64,000 nucleotides of DNA, taken from an uncultured Polaribacter sp. (GTDB taxonomy: Bacteria > Bacteroidota > Bacteroidia > Flavobacteriales > Flavobacteriaceae). A model generated the notes under the pieces. That model was not told the DNA's origin. It made no database searches and saw nothing but the letters and a program-made list of their open reading frames with translations. The stretch lies in NCBI RefSeq assembly GCF_947501385.1, contig NZ_CANMVP010000007.1, positions 1 to 64,000 of the forward strand. The letters run 5' to 3'. The position numbers and the translations under genes are program-made. Below, one piece after another: positions 54,001 to 63,618 of the stretch (within the stretch, counting starts at the first letter, position 1; the number at the start of each line of letters is the position of its first letter).

Positions 54001-57000
54001 TTAAAAATCAATATTTACACCTACATTATATATAGTTGCTCTAGGATAGAAATTATTATCTATTCCTGAAAAATTCTCAGGATCTTGTCCTGAATAGTTG
54101 GTAATTAAAAACGGATTGTTAACGGCGCCATATACTTTTAAGGCTACGTTTTTAAACACATTATTTAATGTATGACCTAATACAATATTCTCACATCTTA
54201 AAAATGATGCACCTTCTAAGAAATAGTCTGAGTACTGCACTGGATCTAAAATATTTGTAAAAGCAAGATTTGCTTCACCAGCAGAAAAATCTAGCGCATT
54301 GTTGAAAAATGTTCCATCTGTAGATTGTACATTTCTAATAACTCCGTTTGTTAATTTTCTAGAGTTGTATACTTCTCCGTCTAATTGACCTCTAAAACTT
54401 GCACTAAAATCCCAGTTTTTAAAGTTGACGTTAAAACCAAGACCAAAGGTCCAGTTAGGCTGTATGGCTTTATAATATCTATCATCTTCAGTGATATTTC
54501 CATCTCCATTCAAGTCTACAAAAGAACCTAAAATTGGGTTGCCAGCAGTATCATACACTTGTTTTAAAACCCAAGCAGAACCTGCTTGTTGCCCAACAGC
54601 ATGTCTCAAAAGTATATTGCCTGTTCCAATAGCAAGACCACCATTCGGAGCATTAATTTGCTGAACCCCTTCTAAGTTGGTTACTTCTGTAAAGTTATAG
54701 GATAAATTACTATTTAAAGAAATGTTTAAATTCTCTTTTCTTATCGCATTGACATTTAAGTTTAATTCAAAACCTTTACTGTCTGTAGCACCTATATTTT
54801 GTATTACTTGATCACTTAACGCTTGTCCTGGAGGAACTGTAGCTACGACCAATAAATCTGTAGTTTCTCTTTGATATAGATCAAAAGAACCCGAAAGTAA
54901 ACTATTCTTAAAAAAATCGAAATCAACACCTATATTGTAAGTAGTTGTTTTTTCCCAAGTTAAATCAGGATTAAATTCTTTAGCATTGTATAAATTTACA
55001 CCAGTTATATATTGACTTTCTGGGGAACCAATTTCAAATAGTGGTGTAGAAGGATAAAAACCTACTTGACCAGAAACATCTTGTTGTCCTGTTTGCCCCC
55101 AACCAATGCGGATTTTAAAATCGTTGATTTGTTCTATGTTTTTTATAAAACTTTCTTCTTTTAATTTCCAAGCTAGGGCTGCTGATGGAAAATAACCCCA
55201 TCTATTTTCTTCAGTGAAAAATGAAGATCCGTCTGCTCTTAAAGATAATGTAACTAAATATTTATCGGCTAAGTTGATGTTAGCTCTGCTAAAAAATGAT
55301 TGTAAATTTAATTCGTTAAAATATCTGTTTGTTGGATTCAATGGATTAATATTTGGAATTCGAACACCAGAAGTAGGATCATTGATAAAAAGATCTTTAG
55401 TTCCTTCATTTTTAAAATTCTGATAAGAATATCCAGCTTGCACATCAAAATTATTAATGAAAGATTCATTTAATTCTTTACGATATGCTAAGTAACCTTC
55501 CATAGTTGTATTTGTAATATCTTGCTTTTCACCATAACTCCTTCCAAAATTAAAAATATAAGTACCTAGTGGTTGACTATCGTCAGGAACTAATGTGTAA
55601 GCGTTTATAGCATTTTCTTGAAAAATTTCATTAATTTCTGCAGTAGAAGCTTCTAAACCTAAATTTACAACTGCTCTTAACTCTGGCAGACTATGAAATT
55701 TATAATCTAATTCTATATTTCCTAATATACGTTGCACTTCTTCAGGTCTTGTTCTTTGTTCTAAAACACCTAATGGGTTGCTTGCACCTAATCTAGCATT
55801 CGGTGCATTGGCATCTGTAGAAGGTCTCAATTGTTGATAAAAGCCACCAAAAATAGAACTATTATCATAAATAGGTTTTGTTGGATCCATAGAAATTGCT
55901 CCGCCTAAAGCACCACCATCATCAATAGCATTTTTATCTACTAAAGTTCCTTTCGCATTAATATCTATTTTCAAATGATCATCAAAAAATCTAGGAGTTA
56001 ATCTTAAAGAACCCGTAATTCTTTGGTAATCATTAGTTTTTACAACACCTTCGGTATCATTAAAACCTATTGAGGCTCTAATTGGTACTCTTTTGAATAG
56101 ATTTGCTCTAACACCAAAATTATAATCTGTTGTAACAGCAGTTCTATAAATGGCATTTTGCCAATTTGAATTAAAAATTTGACGTCGAAAAGAGTTTCCA
56201 TCTTTGTCTGTTAAAGAAACAATTGTACTTGGTTCATTCGTATTAACAGAACCAACAGGCACACCTAAAGCCTCTAAGTTATCTGGATAAAATGTTTTAG
56301 CAAAATCTACAAATGTATTAGCATCCATTACCCGAATTTGGTTTCTAGCACTTATTGCACTAACCGATGTTATTGCTGAAAAATTATATTTTGCTTCACC
56401 TGAAGTTCCTTTTTTAGTTGTAATAATTAGGACACCGTTAGAAGCTCTAGAACCATAAATAGCTGTTGCAGAAGCATCTTTTAATATTGTAAAACTTTCA
56501 ATATCATTTGGGTTTATTAAGCTTAGAGGATTGCCTACACCAGCAATACCACCATTATCTAATGGTACACCATCTATAACGATTAATGGAGAATTGTTTC
56601 CAGAAAGAGAAGAACCACCACGAATTCTAATATTTGGCGCGGCATCTGGTTGTCCACCAGCACTAGTAATTCTAACACCAGCAGCTTTACCTTGTAACAA
56701 TTGATCTGGAGAAATTACTGCTCCTCGATTAAAATCTTTTGCAGAAATTACATCTACAGAACCCGTTAGGTCTTCTTTTTTAACAGTTCCGTAACCAATC
56801 ACAACAATTTCATCTAATTGCTCTGCAGATTCATCTAAAGAAACTGTGATGTTAAAGTTCGTTCCAATTATAACCTCTTTGTCAGAGTAGCCTAAGTATT
56901 TAAAAACTAAAATATCTCCTGTTTTTAATCTATCTAAAGAAAAGATCCCATCAAAGTCGGTTTCAGCACCTATTGTTGTGCCTTTTAACACCACACTTAC

Positions 57001-57120
57001 ACCCGGCAAAGGTTCGCCAGATGCTTTTTCTTTTACGACACCTTTCACTGTTTGTTGGGCAAACAGGGTAAAGGATGAAGTCAAAAGAATTCCAATTAAT
57101 AATAATTTAAATTTTTTCAT
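54001..57120 (-). CDS. susC: SusC/RagA-family TonB-dependent transporter
   Basis: A 1039-residue outer membrane barrel importing oligosaccharides with SusD. Signal peptide MKKFKLLLIGILLTSSFTLFAQ, CarboxypepD_reg-like domain (VKGVVKEKASGEPLPGVSVVLKG), TonB-box-like DEIVVIGYGTVKKEDLTGSV, plug (LLQGKAAGVRI; IRIRGGSSLSGNNSPLIVIDG) and a 22-strand-type barrel ending ATIYNVGVNIDF with terminal Phe. An in-frame upstream ATG at 57183 would add 21 residues ahead of the signal peptide; I chose 57120. First gene of the leftward operon, with a LacI-type site about 110 bp upstream. Confidence 0.95.
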   Translation of the reverse strand: MKKFKLLLIGILLTSSFTLFAQQTVKGVVKEKASGEPLPGVSVVLKGTTIGAETDFDGIFSLDRLKTGDILVFKYLGYSDKEVIIGTNFNITVSLDESAEQLDEIVVIGYGTVKKEDLTGSVDVISAKDFNRGAVISPDQLLQGKAAGVRITSAGGQPDAAPNIRIRGGSSLSGNNSPLIVIDGVPLDNGGIAGVGNPLSLINPNDIESFTILKDASATAIYGSRASNGVLIITTKKGTSGEAKYNFSAITSVSAISARNQIRVMDANTFVDFAKTFYPDNLEALGVPVGSVNTNEPSTIVSLTDKDGNSFRRQIFNSNWQNAIYRTAVTTDYNFGVRANLFKRVPIRASIGFNDTEGVVKTNDYQRITGSLRLTPRFFDDHLKIDINAKGTLVDKNAIDDGGALGGAISMDPTKPIYDNSSIFGGFYQQLRPSTDANAPNARLGASNPLGVLEQRTRPEEVQRILGNIELDYKFHSLPELRAVVNLGLEASTAEINEIFQENAINAYTLVPDDSQPLGTYIFNFGRSYGEKQDITNTTMEGYLAYRKELNESFINNFDVQAGYSYQNFKNEGTKDLFINDPTSGVRIPNINPLNPTNRYFNELNLQSFFSRANINLADKYLVTLSLRADGSSFFTEENRWGYFPSAALAWKLKEESFIKNIEQINDFKIRIGWGQTGQQDVSGQVGFYPSTPLFEIGSPESQYITGVNLYNAKEFNPDLTWEKTTTYNIGVDFDFFKNSLLSGSFDLYQRETTDLLVVATVPPGQALSDQVIQNIGATDSKGFELNLNVNAIRKENLNISLNSNLSYNFTEVTNLEGVQQINAPNGGLAIGTGNILLRHAVGQQAGSAWVLKQVYDTAGNPILGSFVDLNGDGNITEDDRYYKAIQPNWTFGLGFNVNFKNWDFSASFRGQLDGEVYNSRKLTNGVIRNVQSTDGTFFNNALDFSAGEANLAFTNILDPVQYSDYFLEGASFLRCENIVLGHTLNNVFKNVALKVYGAVNNPFLITNYSGQDPENFSGIDNNFYPRATIYNVGVNIDF

Positions 57121-57228
57121 GTATAATTTGTTAAATAATAACTGTAAATTTGACTTTGATTTAACAATAAATTTACATTCCACTTCGTAAATATATGTTG
57201 TTGAACTCTATTTTCCTCATACGAAAAA

Positions 57229-57248
57229 TTACGAAAACGGTTTCGTGT
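57229..57248. promoter_or_regulatory. LacI-type operator in the susC-lacI gap
   Basis: TTACGAAAACGGTTTCGTGT is a near-perfect palindrome with central CG, the form bound by LacI/GalR proteins. Half-sites ATACGAAA (57220-57227) and TTCGTAA (57184-57190) flank it. A second site is at 58328-58347. Confidence 0.7.
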
Positions 57249-57307
57249 TGATAACTTTATTGAAAAATCAACAAAAAAGGCCATATAAAATTTGATTTTT
57301 GTAAAAT

Positions 57308-58324
57308 ATGAAGCAAAAAATTACGATAAAGACAATAGCAAAAGAATTAGGCGTTTCAACTTCAACCGTTTCTAAAGCCCTAAAAGACAGTCATGAAATT
57401 AGTTTAGAAACCAAAGAAAGAATTCAAGCATATGCAAATCACTATAACTACAAACCAAATAGTTTAGCATTGCAATTAAGAAATCAGAAGACCAAATTAA
57501 TTGGTGTTATTCTACCTAAAATAGTGCATCATTTTTTTTCTACGGTAATTAAAGGAATTGAAGAAGGTGCCAGTACAAAGGGTTATAGAATTATGGTTTG
57601 CTTTTCTGGTGAATCTTACCGTAAAGAAGTAGAAAACTTAAAAGTGTTATCTAATGGTAGTGTAGATGGTTTGATTGTTTCTATTGCCAGCGAAACTTTA
57701 GCGAATAAAGATTTTAATCACTTTAAAGAGTTGGTCAATGAAGAAATCCCATTGGTTTTATTTGATAGAGTGGTAGATGAAATAAGATGCGATAAGGTAG
57801 TTGTAGATGATGTGGGTGCTGGTTATAAAGCCACAAAACATCTTTTAAATCATGGTTGTAAAAAAATAGCTTTAATTACAACCCCAGAGCATGTAAATGT
57901 TGGCGCTTTAAGAAGAAAGGGCTATGAAAGAGCATTGAAAGAAAATAATATTAACGTAGACACATCTATTATTGTAGAAATCAACGAAAGTGAAGATATT
58001 AAAGAACAAATTAGAACTATTTTTAAAGAGGGTGTAGATGGTATTTTTGCTGTAAACGAGATATATGCTGCAAAATCCATCAGAATAGCAAAAGAAAAAG
58101 GCTTACAAATACCCAATGAGATTTCTGTAATAGGTTTTACAGATGGTCAAATTTCAGCATACGCATCTCCATCGATTACAACTATTGCACAACACGGTTT
58201 AACCATGGGGAAGCAAGTTGTGGAAACACTCATTGAAAGAATAGAAAAAGACGCCGAAGAATACAACCCAAAAACCATTGTGATTACCAGCGATTTAAAA
58301 TTAAGAGAATCTACAAGAAACTAA
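57308..58324 (+). CDS. LacI-family transcriptional regulator
   Basis: A 338-residue repressor/activator. The N-terminal HTH ITIKTIAKELGVSTSTVSKALKDSHEIS and hinge helix NSLALQLRNQ are followed by a periplasmic-binding-protein-like sensor domain (LIGVILPKIVHHFFSTVIKGIEEGA, VDGLIVS, LVLFDRV, IFAVNEIYAAKSIRIAKEKGLQIPNEISVIGF). It lies between the two divergent halves of the alpha-glucan locus, with operator-like palindromes on both sides of it, so it probably responds to maltose or a metabolite and controls both. Bacteroides SusR is a different, unrelated regulator type. Confidence 0.92.
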   Translation: MKQKITIKTIAKELGVSTSTVSKALKDSHEISLETKERIQAYANHYNYKPNSLALQLRNQKTKLIGVILPKIVHHFFSTVIKGIEEGASTKGYRIMVCFSGESYRKEVENLKVLSNGSVDGLIVSIASETLANKDFNHFKELVNEEIPLVLFDRVVDEIRCDKVVVDDVGAGYKATKHLLNHGCKKIALITTPEHVNVGALRRKGYERALKENNINVDTSIIVEINESEDIKEQIRTIFKEGVDGIFAVNEIYAAKSIRIAKEKGLQIPNEISVIGFTDGQISAYASPSITTIAQHGLTMGKQVVETLIERIEKDAEEYNPKTIVITSDLKLRESTRN

Positions 58325-58327
58325 AAC

Positions 58328-58347
58328 TTACGAAACCGTCGTCGTAA
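58328..58347. promoter_or_regulatory. LacI-type operator upstream of the MFS gene
   Basis: TTACGAAACCGTCGTCGTAA has the same outer arms as the site at 57229-57248. It is 40 bp upstream of the candidate -7 box, too far for simple steric block. Additional half-sites TTACGA (58403) and TCGTAA (58463-58468) lie between it and the gene. Confidence 0.65.
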
Positions 58348-58386
58348 CTTTTACAACTTTATTTTATCAATTTGATAAAATTCATA

Positions 58387-58394
58387 TATTTTTG
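58387..58394 (+). promoter_or_regulatory. Candidate -7 box for the maltose uptake operon
   Basis: TATTTTTG fits TAnnTTTG, 96 bp upstream of the MFS start. The TTACGA half-site at 58403 falls at or just after the expected transcription start. Confidence 0.45.
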
Positions 58395-58490
58395 TTGCAT
58401 TATTACGATTTATCAATAAATTACATTCCACAAATTTAATAGTTGATAAGTCTAAACACTTGTCGTAATATTCATTAATAATATTCGATA

Positions 58491-59861
58491 ATGCAAAAGC
58501 GTAAATTAAGCTTCTGGCAAATCTGGAACATGAGTTTTGGATTTCTAGGAATACAATTTGGATTCGCCCTTCAAGGCGGATTTATGTCAAGAATTTTTCA
58601 AACTTTAGGAGCAGGAAAAGAAGAAATTCCTATGCTTTGGATTGCAGCACCTTTAACGGGTTTGCTTGTACAACCCATTATTGGTTATATGAGTGATAGA
58701 ACTTGGAGCGTAAAATGGGGTAGAAGAAGACCTTATTTTTTAGTAGGTGCCGTTTTTAGTTCACTAGCATTGTTTTTTGTTCCTCATTCTCCTGCATTAT
58801 GGATGGCAGCTGGTTTTCTATGGATTTTAGATGCGTCTATAAACATTTCTATGGAGCCCTTTAGAGCATTGGTGGCAGACAAACTACCCCAATCTCAAAG
58901 AACTTATGGGTTTGTTGTTCAAACATTAATTATTGGAATAGGAACTTGGATTGCAAGTAATTTACCTTGGATGGTTTCTCAATTAGGAGTCAGTAATGAA
59001 GCCGCATCTGGGGTTGTACCAATGTCTGTAAAAGTTGCTTTTGCAATTGGTGCTTGTGTTTTTTTAGCCAGTATTTTGTATACCGTTTTTACTACAGATG
59101 AATATCCGCCCGAAGATATGGAGGAGTTTGAACTTGAAAAAGCAAAAAAGAACAACTTCATTCCAGATATTTTGAACAATATTGGAAGCATGCCTACCAC
59201 GATGAAAAAATTGGGGGTCATTCAATTTTTCTCTTGGTTTGCGTTTTTTACAATGTGGAGTTTGGCAAATCCTGCCTTAACAGAACATGTTTTTAATACT
59301 CCAGTACCCATAGAAACTGCTTTTAATATGGCAGATGCAGTGCAAGGGGAAGCTTTTAAAATTGCCAATACAAAATTTCAAGAATCTTCTAATTTAGTAG
59401 GTTCTGCTATGGGGATTTATGGTTTGTCTTCTATGGTATTTGCTTTGTTATTAACATTTTACACTGCCAAAAGAAATATCAATAGAAAATATGTTCATAT
59501 GTTTTCTTTAATTTTAGGCGGTGTGGGTTTTTTATTGATGAATTATGCTTCACCAGAAAATTTAAAATATTGTTTTGTATTGATTGGTTTTGCTTGGGGT
59601 AGTATTTTATCTATGCCATATGCCATGTTGTCTAGTTCTGTAGATCCAAAGAAAATGGGTGTAATTATGGGGATTTTTAATATGTTTATTGTAATTCCAC
59701 AAATTATAGCTGCTTTAGGAGGCATCAATTATGTATCAAGTTTATTAGGCGAAAAAGCCATTAATGCAATGACTGTTGCAGGAATAAGTTTAGTAATTGC
59801 TGGTTTCTGTAATTTATTAATCACAAATAAGAACGCAATTAGCTATCAAGAAGAGAATTAA
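58491..59861 (+). CDS. MFS transporter, SLC45/MalT-like, probable maltose carrier
   Basis: A 456-residue inner-membrane transporter with about twelve hydrophobic segments. Family features: LSFWQIWNMSFGFLGIQFGFALQGG, GYMSDRTWSVKWGRRRPYFLVG (the MFS inter-helix motif in the SLC45/GPH style), and NISMEPFRALVADKLPQSQR. Similar carriers accompany maltose phosphorylase or GH13 genes in Bacteroidota and Xanthomonas/Caulobacter. It is the first gene of the rightward operon, and pgmB starts at the base after its stop. Confidence 0.9.
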   Translation: MQKRKLSFWQIWNMSFGFLGIQFGFALQGGFMSRIFQTLGAGKEEIPMLWIAAPLTGLLVQPIIGYMSDRTWSVKWGRRRPYFLVGAVFSSLALFFVPHSPALWMAAGFLWILDASINISMEPFRALVADKLPQSQRTYGFVVQTLIIGIGTWIASNLPWMVSQLGVSNEAASGVVPMSVKVAFAIGACVFLASILYTVFTTDEYPPEDMEEFELEKAKKNNFIPDILNNIGSMPTTMKKLGVIQFFSWFAFFTMWSLANPALTEHVFNTPVPIETAFNMADAVQGEAFKIANTKFQESSNLVGSAMGIYGLSSMVFALLLTFYTAKRNINRKYVHMFSLILGGVGFLLMNYASPENLKYCFVLIGFAWGSILSMPYAMLSSSVDPKKMGVIMGIFNMFIVIPQIIAALGGINYVSSLLGEKAINAMTVAGISLVIAGFCNLLITNKNAISYQEEN

Positions 59862-60518
59862 ATGAAAAAAGGATTTATTTTTGATTTGGACGGGGTTATC
59901 GTAGACACTGCCAAATATCATTATTTAGCTTGGAAAAAGCTAGCAAACGAATTAGGTTTCGAATTTACAAAAGAACAAAATGAATTATTTAAAGGTGTCA
60001 GTAGAAAGCGCTGTTTAGAAATTCTGCTAGAAATTGGAAAAATAGAAGCAACAAAAGAACAATTTGGTACTTGGATGGTCGAAAAAAATGTAGACTATTT
60101 AAAATATATCGAAAATATGGATGCGTCAGAAATATTACCAGATGTTCCTAGAGTTTTACAGTTTTTAAAGGATCGTGAAATTCCAATAGCCTTAGGTTCA
60201 GCGAGTAAAAACGCACAGCCCATTCTAGAAAAAGTGGGTTTATTGGCTTATTTTGATACTATTGTAGACGGAAATAACGTTACAAAAGCCAAGCCAAATC
60301 CAGAAGTTTTTCTTTTGGCGGCAAAACAAATAGGCGTTAACGCTACGGATTGTGTGGTTTTTGAAGATGCTGTTGCAGGCGTAGAAGCCGCAAATGCCGC
60401 AAATATGATAACTATTGGAATTGGAGATAGTGAAGTTCTATCTGAAGCAAAATATAATTTTAGAGATTTTACAGAAATCAATACAAGTTTTATACAAGAT
60501 TTGATCAATAGAAATTAA
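59862..60518 (+). CDS. pgmB: Beta-phosphoglucomutase
   Basis: A 218-residue HAD-superfamily mutase converting beta-glucose-1-phosphate to glucose-6-phosphate. Nucleophile Asp8 and general acid Asp10 in FDLDGVIVDTAKYHY; cap-domain signature GVSRKRCLEILLE; motif II LGSASKNA; motif III AKPNPEVFLLAA; motif IV VFEDAVAGVEAA. It starts on the base after the MFS stop and precedes the GH65 phosphorylase, whose inverting reaction produces exactly the beta-anomer this enzyme uses. Confidence 0.95.
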   Translation: MKKGFIFDLDGVIVDTAKYHYLAWKKLANELGFEFTKEQNELFKGVSRKRCLEILLEIGKIEATKEQFGTWMVEKNVDYLKYIENMDASEILPDVPRVLQFLKDREIPIALGSASKNAQPILEKVGLLAYFDTIVDGNNVTKAKPNPEVFLLAAKQIGVNATDCVVFEDAVAGVEAANAANMITIGIGDSEVLSEAKYNFRDFTEINTSFIQDLINRN

Positions 60519-60611
60519 TATAGAAACAAGAAATATAGAGCATAGAAAATAGACTGTAGAGAGTTAAGTACTTCTTTTCTCTTCCCTCTTTTCTTTTAAA
60601 AAAAGTATACA

Positions 60612-62918
60612 ATGAATCAAGATTATATCATACCAAATGATTGGTCAATTATAGAAGAAGAATTCAATCCAGAAAGAATAAAATCTTCAGAAAGTCTGTT
60701 TAGTATTGGTAATGGTGCCATGGGACAGCGTGCTAATTTTGAAGAAAGTTATTCAGGAGAAACATTTCAAGGAAGTTATATTGCAGGTGTGTATTATCCT
60801 GATAAAACGCGTGTTGGATGGTGGAAAAATGGCTATCCAGAATACTTTGCAAAAGTTTTAAATGCACCAAACTGGATTGGAATTGATGTTTTAATCAACA
60901 ACGAAAAATTAGACTTACATACCTGTAAAGAAGTGTCAAAATTTAGAAGAGAACTCAACATGAAAGAAGGTTGGTTGTCTAGAAGTTTTGAAGCTGTTTT
61001 ACAAAACGGAATCGAAATTAAAGTCGCTACAAAACGTTTTTTAAGCTTAGAATTAGATGCCGTTGGTGCCATTAGTTATAATGTAACTCCATTAAACTCT
61101 AATGCTGAAATTACCTATATTCCCTATTTAGATGCAGGAATTACCAATGAAGATACCAATTGGGATGATCAATTTTGGGATGTTTTAAAAATCACTCAAA
61201 GCAATGAGCAATCTTATATTGAAGCTAGAACCATGAAAACGCATTTTTATACGTGTACTTTTATGGAGTCTCGCTTATTTTTAGAGGGTAGAGAAGTAAT
61301 TACAGGCTGTAATAATGAGAAATCATCTAATTATACCTCATGTAGTTATCAGCAAGAAATTCAACAAAATCAAACCTATACAATTCATAAGTTTGGTGGA
61401 TATGTAGTGGATAGAAATCATCATAAAGACGAATTAGTTACTGCTGCAAAAGAAGTTTTAGACAAAGCTGTAAATTTTGGGTTTGATGCTTTATTAGAAA
61501 TGCAAAAAGAATCTTGGGCGCAAATCTGGCAGATGTCAGACATTACAATTGAAGGAGACATAAAAGCACAACAAGGTATTCGTTTTAATATCTTTCAATT
61601 GAACCAAACCTATTTAGGTACAGATGCTACTTTAAATATTGGGCCAAAAGGTTTTACTGGTGAAAAATATGGTGGAAGTACCTATTGGGATACAGAAGCC
61701 TATTGTATTCCTTTTTATATGGCAACAAAAGACCAATCGGTTGCTAGAACATTATTAGAATATCGATACAATCATTTAGACAAGGCTATCGAAAATGCTG
61801 AAAAACTTGGTTTTTCAAACGGAGCAGCATTGTACCCAATGGTTACCATGAATGGAGAAGAATGCCATAATGAATGGGAAATTACGTTTGAAGAAATTCA
61901 CAGAAATGGAGCCATTGCATTTGCAATTTTTAACTACCATCGTTTTACAGACGATTATGCTTATATTCCAGAAAAAGGGTTGGAAGTTTTGATAGGAATT
62001 GCACGTTTTTGGTACCAAAGAGCAAACTTTTCAACAGCTAAAAATAAGTTTGTAATCTTGGGTGTTACAGGGCCCAATGAATATGAAAATAATGTAAATA
62101 ATAATTGGTACACCAACTATATTTCAAAATGGTGTATTGAGTATGCTTTAGAAAATATCGATATTATAAAAAATGATCATATTTCTGATTACATCAGAAT
62201 TAAAGAAAAAGTAAATTTTTCTGATGATGAATTAAATGCTTGGAGAAAAGTAGCAGCTCAAATGTATTTTCCGCATTCTGAAAAGCATAATATTTTTCTA
62301 CAACAAGATGGTTTTTTAGACAAAGAATTAATTACAGTTGCAGATTTAGATAAATCGCAGAGACCCATCAATCAAAAATGGAGTTGGGACCGTATTTTAC
62401 GTTCGCCATATATAAAGCAGGCAGATATTTTGCAAGGTTTTTATCTATTTGAAGATCATTTTTCTACAGAAGCATTAGAGCGTCATTTTGATTTTTATGA
62501 ACCATTTACAGTGCATGAAAGTTCATTATCGCCTTGTGTACATAGCATTCAAGCAGCAAAATTAGACAGAATAGAACAAGCCTACACATTTTATTTAAGA
62601 ACTTCTCGTTTAGATTTAGATGACTACAATCAAGAAGTAGAAGAAGGTTTGCACATTACTTCTATGGCAGGAACTTGGATGAGTATTGTAGAAGGTTTTG
62701 GGGGTATGAGAGTTTTGAATAACACACTTTCTTTTGCGCCAAAAATTCCTAAAGGATGGAAAAAATATTCATTTAAAGTAAATTTTAGAAATCAGATTTT
62801 AAAAGTAAATATTAGTCAGAATGAAACAACTTTTGAATTAGAAGGGACTTCTGACATAAAAATATTTGTGAATGGAGAATTGGTCAAAGTTTCACCTAAT
62901 AATCTAGTTACTGTTTAA
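60612..62918 (+). CDS. Maltose phosphorylase, GH65
   Basis: A 768-residue cytoplasmic phosphorylase of (alpha/alpha)6-barrel type that splits maltose with phosphate to glucose and beta-glucose-1-phosphate. Seen: the N-terminal beta domain (SLFSIGNGAMGQRANFEE), STYWDTEAYCIPFY, GEECHNEWEITFEEIHRNGAIAFA, GVTGPNEYENNVNNNWYTN near residue 480 with the catalytic acid Glu, and HESSLSPCVHSI for the phosphate site. Length fits the family. Trehalose or kojibiose specificity cannot be excluded by sequence alone, but the sus context favours maltose. It lies 93 bp after pgmB. Confidence 0.93.
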   Translation: MNQDYIIPNDWSIIEEEFNPERIKSSESLFSIGNGAMGQRANFEESYSGETFQGSYIAGVYYPDKTRVGWWKNGYPEYFAKVLNAPNWIGIDVLINNEKLDLHTCKEVSKFRRELNMKEGWLSRSFEAVLQNGIEIKVATKRFLSLELDAVGAISYNVTPLNSNAEITYIPYLDAGITNEDTNWDDQFWDVLKITQSNEQSYIEARTMKTHFYTCTFMESRLFLEGREVITGCNNEKSSNYTSCSYQQEIQQNQTYTIHKFGGYVVDRNHHKDELVTAAKEVLDKAVNFGFDALLEMQKESWAQIWQMSDITIEGDIKAQQGIRFNIFQLNQTYLGTDATLNIGPKGFTGEKYGGSTYWDTEAYCIPFYMATKDQSVARTLLEYRYNHLDKAIENAEKLGFSNGAALYPMVTMNGEECHNEWEITFEEIHRNGAIAFAIFNYHRFTDDYAYIPEKGLEVLIGIARFWYQRANFSTAKNKFVILGVTGPNEYENNVNNNWYTNYISKWCIEYALENIDIIKNDHISDYIRIKEKVNFSDDELNAWRKVAAQMYFPHSEKHNIFLQQDGFLDKELITVADLDKSQRPINQKWSWDRILRSPYIKQADILQGFYLFEDHFSTEALERHFDFYEPFTVHESSLSPCVHSIQAAKLDRIEQAYTFYLRTSRLDLDDYNQEVEEGLHITSMAGTWMSIVEGFGGMRVLNNTLSFAPKIPKGWKKYSFKVNFRNQILKVNISQNETTFELEGTSDIKIFVNGELVKVSPNNLVTV

Positions 62919-62923
62919 ATTAT

Positions 62924-62956
62924 AAACCTCAAAGGTTTTTAAAACCTTTGAGGTTT
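62924..62956. repeat. REP-like hairpin, left of the transposase gene
   Basis: AAACCTCAAAGGTTTT, one T, then its exact complement: a 16-bp stem 5 bp after the GH65 stop. It can also serve as the terminator of the GH65 gene. Confidence 0.85.
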
Positions 62957-62980
62957 CAAACAATAAAATTAATTAAATAT

Positions 62981-63565
62981 ATGGAAAAATATGATGTATT
63001 AGAGCCTGACCATTTTTACCATATTTACAATAGAGGGAACAATAAAGAAGATTTATTCTTTGAAAACAGCAATTATTTGCATTTTCTGAATTTGTTAAAA
63101 AAACATATTGTACCAATTGCAGATATTTATGCTTATTGTTTATTGAAAAATCATTTTCATCTATTAATCAAAATTAAGTCGATTGAAAGCTTATCTATTA
63201 TAGATAAAATAAATTTAGATAAATTATCTCAACCTTTTTCTAACCTATTTAATGCCTATACAAAGGCAATAAATAAAAAATATAATAGAGAAGGTAGTTT
63301 GTTTAAAGTACGATTTAAACGAAATCGAATAACAGGTATAAATTATTTAAGAAATGTAGTTTTATACATTCATTTAAATCCTAGCAAACATGGATTTACA
63401 GAGAACTATCAAGAATATTTATATTCTTCTTTTAAAGCTATTATATCATCAAAGACTACAATTTTGAAACGAAAAGAAACGATTGATTTATTTGAAGATA
63501 AAAATAATTTTATAGAAGTACATAGAGAAAATAAGCTAAAAAATAATTTTGAAGAATTAGAATAA
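62981..63565 (+). CDS. REP-associated tyrosine transposase (RAYT, Y1 type)
   Basis: A 194-residue single-strand nuclease. HUH motif in CLLKNHFHLLIKI (His-Phe-His), N-terminal DHFYHIYNRGNN typical of Y1 transposases, REGSLFKVRFKR, and VVLYIHLNPSKHGF, where the conserved Tyr of this group is expected. It has no second copy or insertion-sequence ends; instead perfect hairpins flank it at 62924-62956 and 63574-63605, the usual RAYT-REP arrangement. I chose ATG 62981 because an in-frame TTG at 62948 falls inside the left hairpin. It interrupts the maltose operon. Confidence 0.88.
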   Translation: MEKYDVLEPDHFYHIYNRGNNKEDLFFENSNYLHFLNLLKKHIVPIADIYAYCLLKNHFHLLIKIKSIESLSIIDKINLDKLSQPFSNLFNAYTKAINKKYNREGSLFKVRFKRNRITGINYLRNVVLYIHLNPSKHGFTENYQEYLYSSFKAIISSKTTILKRKETIDLFEDKNNFIEVHRENKLKNNFEELE

Positions 63566-63573
63566 AAAACTAC

Positions 63574-63605
63574 AAACCTTCAATGTTTTAAAACATTGAA
63601 GGTTT
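63574..63605. repeat. REP-like hairpin, right of the transposase gene
   Basis: AAACCTTCAATGTTTT directly followed by its exact complement, a 32-bp perfect palindrome 8 bp after the transposase stop. Same architecture as 62924-62956 and 15762-15793. Confidence 0.85.
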
Positions 63606-63618
63606 CAAAACATAGCCA

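Noticed and set aside
57000..58600. SusR-type regulation of the sus locus
   Set aside because: The adjacent regulator has an N-terminal LacI HTH and a sugar-binding domain, with no SusR-like membrane sensor.
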